NCBI RefSeq assembly: GCF_002849855.1
Contig: NZ_CP018616.1
Location: forward strand, 1,488,001-1,552,000
DNA length: 64,000 nt
Direction of reading: 5' to 3'
Source of the DNA: Vibrio azureus
GTDB taxonomy: Bacteria; Pseudomonadota; Gammaproteobacteria; Enterobacterales; Vibrionaceae
Of this stretch, positions 47,353 to 54,343 are shown one piece after another; within the stretch, counting starts at the first letter, position 1, and every line of letters starts with the position of its first letter. The position numbers and the translations under genes were made by a program. The notes beneath the pieces are model-generated. The model was given only the letters and a program-made list of their open reading frames with translations. It was not told the origin of the DNA and ran no database searches.

Positions 47353-47630
47353 TGCGTGATACCTCTCAGGTTTGCTAGCCATATCAATAACATAACATAA
47401 AACTGTGATATGCAACAAGGTAAACCGAGTGGGGTCGTTTTTGGCCCAAATTGATCATGTATGTTTGACTTATTACCAATTCGCACTTTGATAGATGGCT
47501 TTTTCCTCTCTAAAAGTTTGACTAAAATCACACTTTTGTAACAAAGTTTTACTGCATTTTTGAACCTTAAACAGTAAGCTCCTTTACTTAAAAATATGCT
47601 TTTACCCATTCCAACACGCCCCATTATCAT
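47349..47630 (-). pseudogene. Possible decayed paralogue of the DUF3653-like gene
   Basis: The minus-strand frame gives a 93-aa chain in which SIFLSKGAYCLRFKNAVKLC followed by YKSVILVKLLERKKPSI lines up with NLFFRELVCGLSIEETAELC and FKSVRTVKLWDKGKPIP of the neighbouring gene. The second half does not align. It looks like a duplicated, degraded N-terminal copy overlapping the start of the intact gene. Confidence 0.4.
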
Positions 47631-47676
47631 TATTGTAATAAGAGCAGCTTTTCAATTTATTAACATATGCAACAAG

Positions 47677-47705
47677 ATTTAACATAAGGCGCCATAATAC
47701 GCACC
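47677..47705 (-). other. Second dif-like site (prophage A right attachment site)
   Basis: It has the same XerD box (ATTTAACATAA on the plus strand) and XerC box (TAATACGCACC) as dif, but the centre is GGCGCCA, 7 bases instead of the 6 of dif. This is the phage-type core expected at the end of an Xer-integrated filamentous prophage. The IS begins 4 bases to its right. Confidence 0.85.
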
Positions 47706-47709
47706 GAAT

Positions 47710-49223
47710 TGTTATAACAAAGCGAAAATGTCCTAATATTACCAAGTGAAAATGTCCTACATTTCCTTGGAGGTTTGAGGATGCTAATCACTATGAATGA
47801 TCGTGAATTACAAAGACTGACGATAATCCAAGATGTCTTACACCATAACCTAAGCCGACGTGATGCCTTAAAGTTATTGGGTTTAAGTTATAGGCAACTC
47901 CAGCGGCTCATTACTCGCTTCATTCAACAAGGCGCAGCTTCTCTTGCGCATGGTAATCGAGGCAAACCTTCCTCAAATCGTGTCAAAGAAAGCGTCAAGC
48001 TGCAGGCATTAGAACTCATTCATCAGCACTATTCTGATTTTGGACCAACGCTAGCCCACGAAAAAATTCAGGAAATCCATGGCGTCTCGGTATCTCTTGA
48101 GACTCTACGACAATGGATGATTGCTGACGGTTTATGGGTTCCTCATAACAAGCGCAAACCTCGAGTATATCAACCTCGTTATCGACGCGATTGTCTAGGT
48201 GAACTCATTCAGATTGATGGTTCACACCATGATTGGTTCGAAGGACGCAGCGATAAGTGTTGCCTACTGGTCTTCATAGATGACGCCACGGGTCGATTAA
48301 TGAATTTAAGGTTCAGTGAGACTGAATCCGCTTTCGATTATATGTTGGCAACCCGAGAATATCTCAATGAGCACGGCAAACCGGTCGCATTTTACAGCGA
48401 TAAGCATTCCATATTTAGAGTTAACCAAGAAAAGCACAAACTGGTAGGACAAACGCAATATGCGCGTATCTTGAATGAACTCGGTATTGAGCTTATCTGC
48501 GCCAATAGCTCCCAAGCTAAAGGACGCGTTGAACGAGCGAACAAAACGTTACAGGATCGCTTAGTGAAAGAGATGCGATTGCAAGGCATTAACACTATTG
48601 AAGATGCGAATGCGTGGCTCCCTGATTTCATTCATGATTTCAATCGTCGTTTTGCAAAACCTGCTAAATACCCAAAAGATTTACATCGAAAAGTAAGAGA
48701 ATCGGACCAGGATCTCCACGATATCTTTAGCTGGCAAGAAGTTCGCAAGTTGTCTAAAGCACTGACTATCCAATACGACAAAGTCATTTATCTTATTGAA
48801 CCTTCGGATGAAAATAGCCGATTAGTCCATGAAAGTGTGAAAGTACTCGATTATCCAAATGGAGAGATTGCGATTGTTTATGGTCATCGAAAACTTAGTT
48901 TCAAAACCTTCGACAAGCTCGAGGAAGTTCACCAAGCTCAAGTTGTCGACAACAAACGTCTGGGTCAAGTACTGAAGTTTGCTCAGCAAAAACAAGAAGA
49001 ATTCGAGCAACAACAAAAACGGGCTCGGAGCAAAAATGCGCCAAAACGTCGAGCTCAACAACGAGCATTGCAAGAACAGTTGCGAACGATTAATCCAGTA
49101 CTGGCCAACCCCGAGCAATTCAAAACTTCAGGCAGAAAAACATAGCTTCCCTACTCTTTTTCTTCTGAGTTTTAGGACATTTTAACTTGGTAAGAAATGA
49201 GTCATTTTAAAATGGGATAAACA
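47710..49223 (+). mobile_element. ISNCY-type insertion sequence (about 1.5 kb)
   Basis: The ends begin TGTT and carry AAAATG 15 bases in on both sides; an inner inverted repeat TTACCAAGT(G/T)AAAATGTCCTA is at 47739-47759 and 49173-49193. GAAT flanks both sides (47706-47709 and 49224-49227), a likely 4-bp target duplication. The single gene is a transposase. It inserted next to the att site between prophage A and remnant B. Confidence 0.75.
47781..49145 (+). CDS. ISNCY-family DDE transposase
   Basis: Full-length transposase of 454 aa. An N-terminal helix-turn-helix (LSRRDALKLLGLSYRQLQRLITRF) is followed by the integrase-core fold with catalytic residues expected in QIDGSHHDWF (D), FYSDKHSIF (D) and AKGRVERANKTLQDRL (E). 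The C-terminus is rich in Gln, Arg and Lys. The ATG at 47781 has GGAGG 7 bases upstream; a frame from 47775 would add two residues. It appears intact, so the element may be mobile. A fragment of a related transposase lies at 49421-49750. Confidence 0.88.
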   Translation: MLITMNDRELQRLTIIQDVLHHNLSRRDALKLLGLSYRQLQRLITRFIQQGAASLAHGNRGKPSSNRVKESVKLQALELIHQHYSDFGPTLAHEKIQEIHGVSVSLETLRQWMIADGLWVPHNKRKPRVYQPRYRRDCLGELIQIDGSHHDWFEGRSDKCCLLVFIDDATGRLMNLRFSETESAFDYMLATREYLNEHGKPVAFYSDKHSIFRVNQEKHKLVGQTQYARILNELGIELICANSSQAKGRVERANKTLQDRLVKEMRLQGINTIEDANAWLPDFIHDFNRRFAKPAKYPKDLHRKVRESDQDLHDIFSWQEVRKLSKALTIQYDKVIYLIEPSDENSRLVHESVKVLDYPNGEIAIVYGHRKLSFKTFDKLEEVHQAQVVDNKRLGQVLKFAQQKQEEFEQQQKRARSKNAPKRRAQQRALQEQLRTINPVLANPEQFKTSGRKT

Positions 49224-49410
49224 GAATCGTGGATCCAGCTGGGCTTGCTTCCGTAGACACAAAAACGGCGCAAACCGTTGATATGCCTGATAAACCAAGC
49301 CCATTAAATTTTTTTGCTATGTTTTCCCATACGGCTTTAATCTGTGGATTTTCGTTGCGGTCAGCATGACAACCAAGTAAAGCTATCTCTGGGTCAATTC
49401 CTGAATTCTT
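49224..49410 (-). pseudogene. Truncated copy of the phage repressor gene
   Basis: Translated on the minus strand it gives the C-terminal part PEIALLGCHADRNENPQIKA and onward, nearly identical to the intact gene at 37640-38008, ending GSTILFIPF because the IS end replaced the dif-derived codons. The N-terminal half, with the DNA-binding helix, is missing. Confidence 0.85.
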
Positions 49411-49420
49411 AGCTAAATAA

Positions 49421-49750
49421 CAAGACGTTCTTGAACGCCGATTACGACAATGTGATGCGGCCAAACTTCTCAACTTAACTTCATGCCAAGTCCGACGACA
49501 ACTAAAACGATTAGAGCAATTTGGCCCCGAAGGATTAGTCCACCAATTAGGAGGAAAACCTAGTAATCGTTGCTACTTACCAGATTATCGAGCTTTGGTA
49601 TTACAGATAATTCATGAATTCTATTCTGACTTCCCACCTACGTTTGCACATGAAAAGCTGCTTGAACAACATAACTTGCCTGTCGGTTTAGAAACTCTCA
49701 GACAGTGGATGATTGCGGATGGCCTTTTGCTTTCACGTTCCTTCGTAAAA
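49421..49750 (+). pseudogene. N-terminal fragment of a second ISNCY-type transposase
   Basis: One frame reads DVLERRLRQCDAAKLLNLTS, then CQVRRQLKRLEQFGPEGLVH, and later LETLRQWMIADGLLL, matching the N-terminus of the intact transposase (LETLRQWMIADGLWV) but diverged. It is preceded by a stop codon and lacks the whole catalytic core. It is the remains of a different element that landed in remnant B. Confidence 0.8.
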
Positions 49751-49751
49751 A

Positions 49752-49772
49752 AGCGACAGATGGACTGTCGCT
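49752..49772 (-). terminator. Terminator of the 72-aa gene
   Basis: AGCGACAG pairs with CTGTCGCT around 5 bases; on the minus strand it runs into TTTTTT. It ends the small gene at 49794-50012. Confidence 0.88.
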
Positions 49773-49793
49773 ACATAGGTAATCTAAAAGCAA

Positions 49794-50012
49794 TTAATCT
49801 TTATTCAAGGCTTCTTGAATCGTATCGGCTAACCCATCCAACATAGATATGCCCTCTCGAAGCTTGATAGCAGACTGGCCCAAAGTGTTAACGCGAATAA
49901 GTTCCAGAGCACAAATTACAGCCATTTCGCGTTTATCCGGCTCTTCACTGCAATGATAAGACTGAAGAATATCTTTAAATGGTGGAAGACCAGAAGGTAA
50001 ATAATCAGACAT
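49794..50012 (-). CDS. Small unknown protein within remnant B
   Basis: A 72-aa acidic soluble protein (MSDYLPSGLPPFKDILQSYH...) with helical C-terminus (SMLDGLADTIQEALNKD). I do not recognise it. It has its own strong terminator and the ATG follows AAGGAG, so it is probably expressed. It sits in a segment foreign to the phage, between the two surviving parts of remnant B, and may be cargo. Confidence 0.65.
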   Translation of the reverse strand: MSDYLPSGLPPFKDILQSYHCSEEPDKREMAVICALELIRVNTLGQSAIKLREGISMLDGLADTIQEALNKD

Positions 50013-50117
50013 AAAGACTCCTTTTATTTTTTAGGGTTACTGCTCTATATATGGCCTTTAATTTATAAAAACAAGTATTTATATGAACAAAAAGAAAGTT
50101 TGTATTTTACGGGTTCA

Positions 50118-50471
50118 CGATTCATTAATCTGATCACTTTAATTTGGTCGTTTGCCCCAAGATACCCATAATTTGGTCTCAATTGACAACGTCAATCAGA
50201 ATATTATTACCATTATTTTAGTTAATCTTGTTACGTTGTCACTAAATGGGTCTTTACTTTAGGGAAAAGAGTTCAGCTCACTCTCGCCTATCTGGTGTTT
50301 TTTCCGTAAGCTCCTTAGGCAATCAAACTTCTTTTTTCTCTTCAAGCTGGCAGCCTAATCATTAAAACCATTTCAAGTTCTATGCCAAATCCCTCGAAGT
50401 CTATTCGTCGTTACCTCAGAAAGCTTGGTGCCATCAACCTCCTAGGTAAAACACAGTAATAAAGTGACAGG
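50118..50471 (+). pseudogene. Remnant of the phage early gene region
   Basis: The sequence follows prophage A from about 38110: the promoter-side region with TTTGGTCTCAA and GTTACGTTGTCAC, then pieces of the 208-aa gene (SSRLAYLVFFP-like start region destroyed; SIRRYLRKLG recognisable). The start codon and about 200 internal bases are deleted, so no protein is made. Confidence 0.75.
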
Positions 50472-50544
50472 AAATGTCTGGGATTTACCTCCTCCAATTA
50501 TGCTATCATTGTCAGCCTGTTAGTCTTCAAATTCAGGAATATGG

Positions 50545-50793
50545 ATGGCACTTACGATCAGAGACACGCATAAACATGAATACATGCTTGCGGAGCTTAA
50601 GGAACAGACTGGCACCAACACAATGAGTAAGGCTCTTATCCAAGGTGGTTATGATGCTCTGAAGTACAAAGAGTTGTATTTGGAAGAAAAAAAGAAGACC
50701 CAAGCTTTGCGTGAACAGTTGCTTAATAAAAATGAGGCCGTTAATTCGTTCTTGGACTCTTTGGATAATCTCAATCGAGTTTTTAAAAGATAA
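50545..50793 (+). CDS. Small protein with ribbon-helix-helix-like N-terminus and coiled coil
   Basis: An 82-aa protein. The first 40 residues (MALTIRDTHKHEYMLAELKE...TMSKALIQGGYDAL) look like a ribbon-helix-helix DNA-binding fold; the rest (LYLEEKKKTQALREQLLNKN) is a coiled coil. AGGAA precedes the ATG. It lies directly after remnant B and may be a former phage or plasmid-type gene. It has its own terminator. Function unknown. Confidence 0.55.
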   Translation: MALTIRDTHKHEYMLAELKEQTGTNTMSKALIQGGYDALKYKELYLEEKKKTQALREQLLNKNEAVNSFLDSLDNLNRVFKR

Positions 50794-50825
50794 TATTTAT
50801 CAATAACTGGGTGTGATGCGATATT

Positions 50826-50849
50826 TGTGCCCTTTCAGTAAAGGGCACA
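50826..50849. terminator. Terminator between the 82-aa gene and the effector-like gene
   Basis: TGTGCCCTTT pairs exactly with AAAGGGCACA around CAGT, then GTTTTG. It lies between converging genes and can serve either. Confidence 0.85.
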
Positions 50850-50870
50850 GTTTTGACAGCAGTAATTAAA

Positions 50871-51776
50871 TCACCATTGATCAATCAACATATTTTCAGT
50901 AAAACCCACTTGCTTCAAGGCGGCTAATTCAGGTTGCTCTAGTTCGGTAACACTATCGATAAACTTAATATCTTTTATTTGCTCTGAAGGTAGCCCTAGC
51001 CTTTCTCTTAATTCGGTTATCAAACTTTCAGTTACCCGAGGTAAAGCGTTCGACTTCGAAATTAAGAGCTCATCCTTCTGTGCAGCTCTAGCCATTGGCA
51101 CTTTTTCAGCAGCAAACGTTAATACGCTACGCAAACGCTGACCATAATCCCCTTCTAATTGTTCTAACATCACTGCCACATCGGCATCGTTCATTTCGTT
51201 CAATTTATTTCGAATTAAGCTTTCATAAAAACGAGATTGAGCACCTGCATCCATTTCGTTTTCTGGATTTCCTACATTCTTTTCATGCCATTGAATCGCT
51301 GATGTACCAATGAAACCTGCCAAGCCTTGAACCACTTTGCCTATATTTGGGTTACTCTCTGAAAGAGAATTCAACGTTGTACCAATATTAGGGTTACTCT
51401 CTGAAAGAGAATTCAACGTTGTACCAATATTAGGGTTACTCTCTGAAAGAGAATTCAACGTTGTACTAATATTAGGGTTACTCTCTGAAAGAGAATTCAA
51501 CGTTGTACCTATATTAGGGGTTTCGAAGAGCGCCCTGATAAATGCTGTGATCTCTCTAATGACGTTCAAAGTGCCTGCCATCAAGCTAATTGCCTTATCT
51601 TTAAACGTTGATTCTGGGGCATTTTCCGTACGAGAAGCAACCGCATTCGCCAGTTCGTTTGTAGGAATAATTTCAGCTTGCTTTGCACCTAAATGGCCAG
51701 AATTATTTAATGAATCTACGGTATTGTTGGGCACATTCACATGCATATTCGGCATAGACATCGATCTTTCTAACAT
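50871..51776 (-). CDS. Candidate type III secretion effector with 14-residue repeats
   Basis: A 301-aa soluble protein not recognised by name. AGAGG lies 8 bases before the ATG. The N-terminus is rich in Asn, Ser, Met and Pro without a Sec signal (MLERSMSMPNMHVNVPNNTV), as in type III substrates. Residues about 86-145 contain four copies of a 14-residue unit, NPNIGTTLNSLSES. The C-terminal 150 residues are helical and charged, with no catalytic motif I can see. It is divergent from a CesT-like chaperone gene, the usual effector partner. No secretion apparatus genes are in this window. It may be a shortened effector. Confidence 0.55.
   Translation of the reverse strand: MLERSMSMPNMHVNVPNNTVDSLNNSGHLGAKQAEIIPTNELANAVASRTENAPESTFKDKAISLMAGTLNVIREITAFIRALFETPNIGTTLNSLSESNPNISTTLNSLSESNPNIGTTLNSLSESNPNIGTTLNSLSESNPNIGKVVQGLAGFIGTSAIQWHEKNVGNPENEMDAGAQSRFYESLIRNKLNEMNDADVAVMLEQLEGDYGQRLRSVLTFAAEKVPMARAAQKDELLISKSNALPRVTESLITELRERLGLPSEQIKDIKFIDSVTELEQPELAALKQVGFTENMLIDQW
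51340..51507. repeat. Four tandem 42-bp repeats in the effector-like gene
   Basis: Four nearly identical 42-base units (51340, 51382, 51424, 51466), each with GGGTTACTCTCTGAAAGAG and then AATTCAACGTTGTA, plus a partial fifth unit after 51508. 42 bases equals 14 codons, so copy number can change without shifting the frame. Confidence 0.95.
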
Positions 51777-52000
51777 TTTATTGACCTCTTATTGTTCAAT
51801 CATTGCCCTGAAGTCTATTGCGGTTGAAAAGCATAGACTATCGAGATTGGTCGTAAATGTTTATACCCAACATTTCATTAATTTTACCTTCGATTCTATC
51901 TAGTTTGGTCTAAAAAATTACCACCAATATTGATAGATGAACCACTTTATTTTGATTTCAATGTCCTCTGTTTTATACAAGTATAAAAAGAGCAAACAAT

Positions 52001-52444
52001 ATGAATCAACAATATGTAAAAGCCGTCGAGATGCTCTGTCTAGAACTTGGCCTCGAAGTCCCTAAAGATATCAACGAGATTACAAGCATTAAAGTTGGCG
52101 AACAGGAATGCCACATTACTGAACACCCGGCAGGAAGATTGCTGATGTTCAGTCGTCTGAGTGAAATTACTCAAGAAAATGCCCAAATTTTTCTTGAGGT
52201 GAGCATGTTTAGCCAAGAAGAGAAAAAGCCTATGGTCGGGCTTGATTCTGAGAGTAATCTCGCGATTCTTTGGAATCAACAACCGCTGGTTCAAGCAGAA
52301 CGACACACTTTGTATCAGCAGCTTGAGCTATTGAGCCAATACTACGACCAAATACAAAGTAAATTGGCCCTTTCAAGACCAGAAAACTCAGATGTACAAG
52401 ATATTAAGCCAGGTAATTTTAACCCCAACTTATTTCTAGTATAA
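52001..52444 (+). CDS. Type III secretion chaperone (CesT/class I-like)
   Basis: A 147-aa acidic cytosolic protein with the class I chaperone pattern: an N-terminal helix (YVKAVEMLCLELGLEVP), beta strands with ITSIKVGEQECHITEHPAGRL, LLMFSRLSEI, a second set (SEIT..AQIFLEVSMFSQEEKKPMVGLDSESNLAILWNQQPL) and a C-terminal helix. It would keep one effector unfolded and guide it to the secretion ATPase. The divergent gene at 50871-51776 is the obvious client. Family assignment is from fold pattern, not a named match. Confidence 0.72.
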   Translation: MNQQYVKAVEMLCLELGLEVPKDINEITSIKVGEQECHITEHPAGRLLMFSRLSEITQENAQIFLEVSMFSQEEKKPMVGLDSESNLAILWNQQPLVQAERHTLYQQLELLSQYYDQIQSKLALSRPENSDVQDIKPGNFNPNLFLV

Positions 52445-52840
52445 AATGCACATTATCTAGGCTGAAAACATGATATCCACCAGCCTTTCCCTTGATTCAC
52501 AAGGCAACAATGCAATCAAAGCTTTGTTGCCTGTTCGCTTTTACCTGCCATTAATGCAATCAAAGTGATGTTTTCATCTATTTTTTCATTAAAAATGGGG
52601 GCATAAACACCAGTCCTGAAATATGAACCCGATGATACGATGTTACTTTGGCTCTAAGATCCGTTCGTCACCCCTAATGATATATTTAATTAAAAATCTT
52701 ACAGTTAATAAAGATAACAAACTTACTCTTCAGAAGGTTATATATGGGTAAATATCACAGATTAAGATATTAAGATTTTTGTTATAGTAAAGGGCTGGGT
52801 TAATTTTCTTATGAATCTTACATAGGAGAATTAATAAATC
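52445..52840. other. Intergenic region after the chaperone gene
   Basis: About 395 AT-rich bases. Apart from the hairpin at 52502-52532 and the repeated 12-base ATGCAATCAAAG, I see no gene. The promoter of the secreted-protein gene at 52841 should lie near its end. Confidence 0.4.
52502..52532 (+). terminator. Hairpin after the chaperone gene
   Basis: AGGCAACAA pairs with TTGTTGCCT around a 13-base loop, 57 bases after the chaperone stop. The following T-run is imperfect. The loop sequence ATGCAATCAAAG recurs at about 52555. Confidence 0.6.
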
Positions 52841-53506
52841 ATGAAAAAAATCACAGCAGCATTAATTATTATGGCCACTAATCAAGCCTCTGTTCAAGCT
52901 CAAGAGAATACGCCTGAAGTTATTTCAAGCACTTCACCTGAAGGAGTTCATACTAAATACGAATCTGAACATCAAGTACAGGAAGCAATGGCTGAAAAAG
53001 GGTTTACACTTCATCGCTGTGGTATTCACACTATGGTGCAGAAATATGGTAGTGCTGGTGACGAAGTTACAATCCCACACAGCCAAATACAATGTTTTTA
53101 CTCAAAGCCAGGTGAGCTTCCATCAGATAATTCAGAATTGGCCTATTGGAATCTACAAATATCTTACGATACTTCCGATCAATTATATAAAGCGGATAAA
53201 GAGTTTGTTCACTATTATGAAGGTAAAGTTCGCACTATCAGGCCTGAATACCTATTAGACTCAGCCCCACACCTATACAAGCAACGAGCCGCTCTTCAGT
53301 CTGCAGGTATGACCGTTGGTAATTGTGATCTACAACAAGTTTACTACTTTATGAAGCCTACTGAAGATGTGTATTTATCAAACCTCGCGACCTGCCCTGT
53401 TCATACGCCAGATAGAGACTTATCGGGGTATATTAAACTAGATATTAACTTTGATAATCAAACAAAATCTTACACTGAAGCTGCAGTCAGTTACATAGCG
53501 TTGTAA
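52841..53506 (+). CDS. Secreted protein of unknown function
   Basis: A 221-aa protein with a signal peptide (MKKITAALIIMATNQASVQA, then QENTPEVISS). The mature chain has four cysteines (LHRCGIH, IQCFYS, GNCDLQ, ATCPVH), which could form two disulfides, in two similar halves: residues about 50-115 and 150-200 both run from a helix (QAMAEKGFTLHRC; AALQSAGMTVGNC) to a strand with Cys. This suggests an internal duplication. AGGAG precedes the ATG by 12 bases. I do not recognise a family. Confidence 0.65.
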   Translation: MKKITAALIIMATNQASVQAQENTPEVISSTSPEGVHTKYESEHQVQEAMAEKGFTLHRCGIHTMVQKYGSAGDEVTIPHSQIQCFYSKPGELPSDNSELAYWNLQISYDTSDQLYKADKEFVHYYEGKVRTIRPEYLLDSAPHLYKQRAALQSAGMTVGNCDLQQVYYFMKPTEDVYLSNLATCPVHTPDRDLSGYIKLDINFDNQTKSYTEAAVSYIAL

Positions 53507-53605
53507 TATACTTGCCCAAGTAGTAAAAATATAGTTAACGTTTCAGTGTTTATATATTTTTCCACTTGGGCTTTAACAAGGTAAAATTTAATATTAGGCT
53601 TTTAT

Positions 53606-54154
53606 TTAGATTCTATTATCAATTATTTTTTGAACAAGTTCTTTATCATAAGTATTTTTAACTTCAAACTTCAAGAGAGTGAACCTACTCTTTAATGCAT
53701 TACTTACTTCTGGAGAGAGCAGAGTTTGATTTTCAGTAATAATCATTTTAGAATCATCTAACTCAATTAAAAGAATGATTTTAGAAAACTCATCTGTAAT
53801 AACAAAATCGACTGCCCTAGCCCATGAGCAGTCTTTTATTTTAACTGGCTGAATGAGTGATAAAATTGAAACCTGACAATGGATATCATATCTCTCAGGT
53901 AACAGCTCTCGTAAAAGTTGATGAAATCGCTGTTGATGAGAGTTCTCTAAAAAATCGTGATATTTGTGGACATTCAGTTCCTGTTCTTCTTGGAGACTAT
54001 GATTAATGGCAGGTCCGTGATTGATGGTTGGAGCGTTGTAATCCGTTTCTTGCTTTAGGTTCAGTGGTACCTGCTTACTGAACCGTTTGCTTTCTATCCT
54101 TGTAAACAAATAGATAATGCATACAAGTGATATCGCCATAATCATGATTGCCAC
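53606..54154 (-). CDS. DUF2726 domain protein with one membrane helix
   Basis: A 182-aa protein. Its start is GTG at 54154, with AAGGAG 6 bases upstream. An N-terminal helix (AIMIMAISLVCIIYLF) anchors it; the C-terminal half (AVDFVITDEFSKIILLIELDDSK) matches DUF2726, which is distantly related to restriction-endonuclease-type folds, with D and E/D residues in the expected core. The function is unknown and nuclease activity is not shown. It is transcribed toward an AT-rich gap. Confidence 0.7.
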   Translation of the reverse strand: MAIMIMAISLVCIIYLFTRIESKRFSKQVPLNLKQETDYNAPTINHGPAINHSLQEEQELNVHKYHDFLENSHQQRFHQLLRELLPERYDIHCQVSILSLIQPVKIKDCSWARAVDFVITDEFSKIILLIELDDSKMIITENQTLLSPEVSNALKSRFTLLKFEVKNTYDKELVQKIIDNRI

Positions 54155-54343
54155 AATTCACTCCTTAAACGTTTCTGTTATAAAGTTAAATCTATAAAGG
54201 TTAAACCTCTCAAATCAATAGGTGCATTGTAGCATATCTGAGGTGTGTGATTTCTCCCTGTTTCAAACTTGAGATCATAAACAATTTTCGTTCAAATTCA
54301 GGGAGTAATTTATGCGTGTTTAGCAGCGATAATCTTGTCGCCG

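Larger units (their letters stand above)
37638..47705 (+). mobile_element. Filamentous (inovirus) prophage A, f237/VGJ-like, integrated at dif
   Basis: Bounded by dif at 37638-37665 and a dif-like site at 47677-47705. Gene order follows the CTX/f237 plan: minus-strand repressor, replication genes, ssDNA-binding-like protein, coat proteins, pIII-like, pVI-like, Zot, then a minus-strand regulator. At about 10 kb it is larger than f237-type phages (about 8.8 kb), the excess being an AT-rich cargo gene at 45579-46928. All structural and replication genes look intact, so it may be active. It has no integrase, as expected for Xer-dependent phages. Confidence 0.9.
49224..50471 (+). mobile_element. 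Degenerate filamentous prophage remnant B
   Basis: 49228-49410 closely repeats 37670-37850 of prophage A (end of the repressor gene), and 50118-50471 repeats the region from about 38110 to 38720 with large deletions. Between these lie a transposase fragment and a small gene (49421-50117). The arrangement is what a tandem second phage copy at dif would leave after decay. No right-hand dif-like site is found after it. Confidence 0.8.

Noticed and set aside
50472..50544. A third dif-like site closing remnant B
   Set aside because: No XerC or XerD box pattern is found to the right of 49,000; the right end of remnant B seems deleted.
51341..51521. CRISPR-like array
   Set aside because: Units are contiguous, in frame and coding, without spacers.
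51337..51903. Plus-strand 188-aa frame with LGLLSEREFNVVPI repeats
   Set aside because: Shadow of the 42-bp repeat in the effector-like gene; no ribosome site and it runs through the divergent promoter region.
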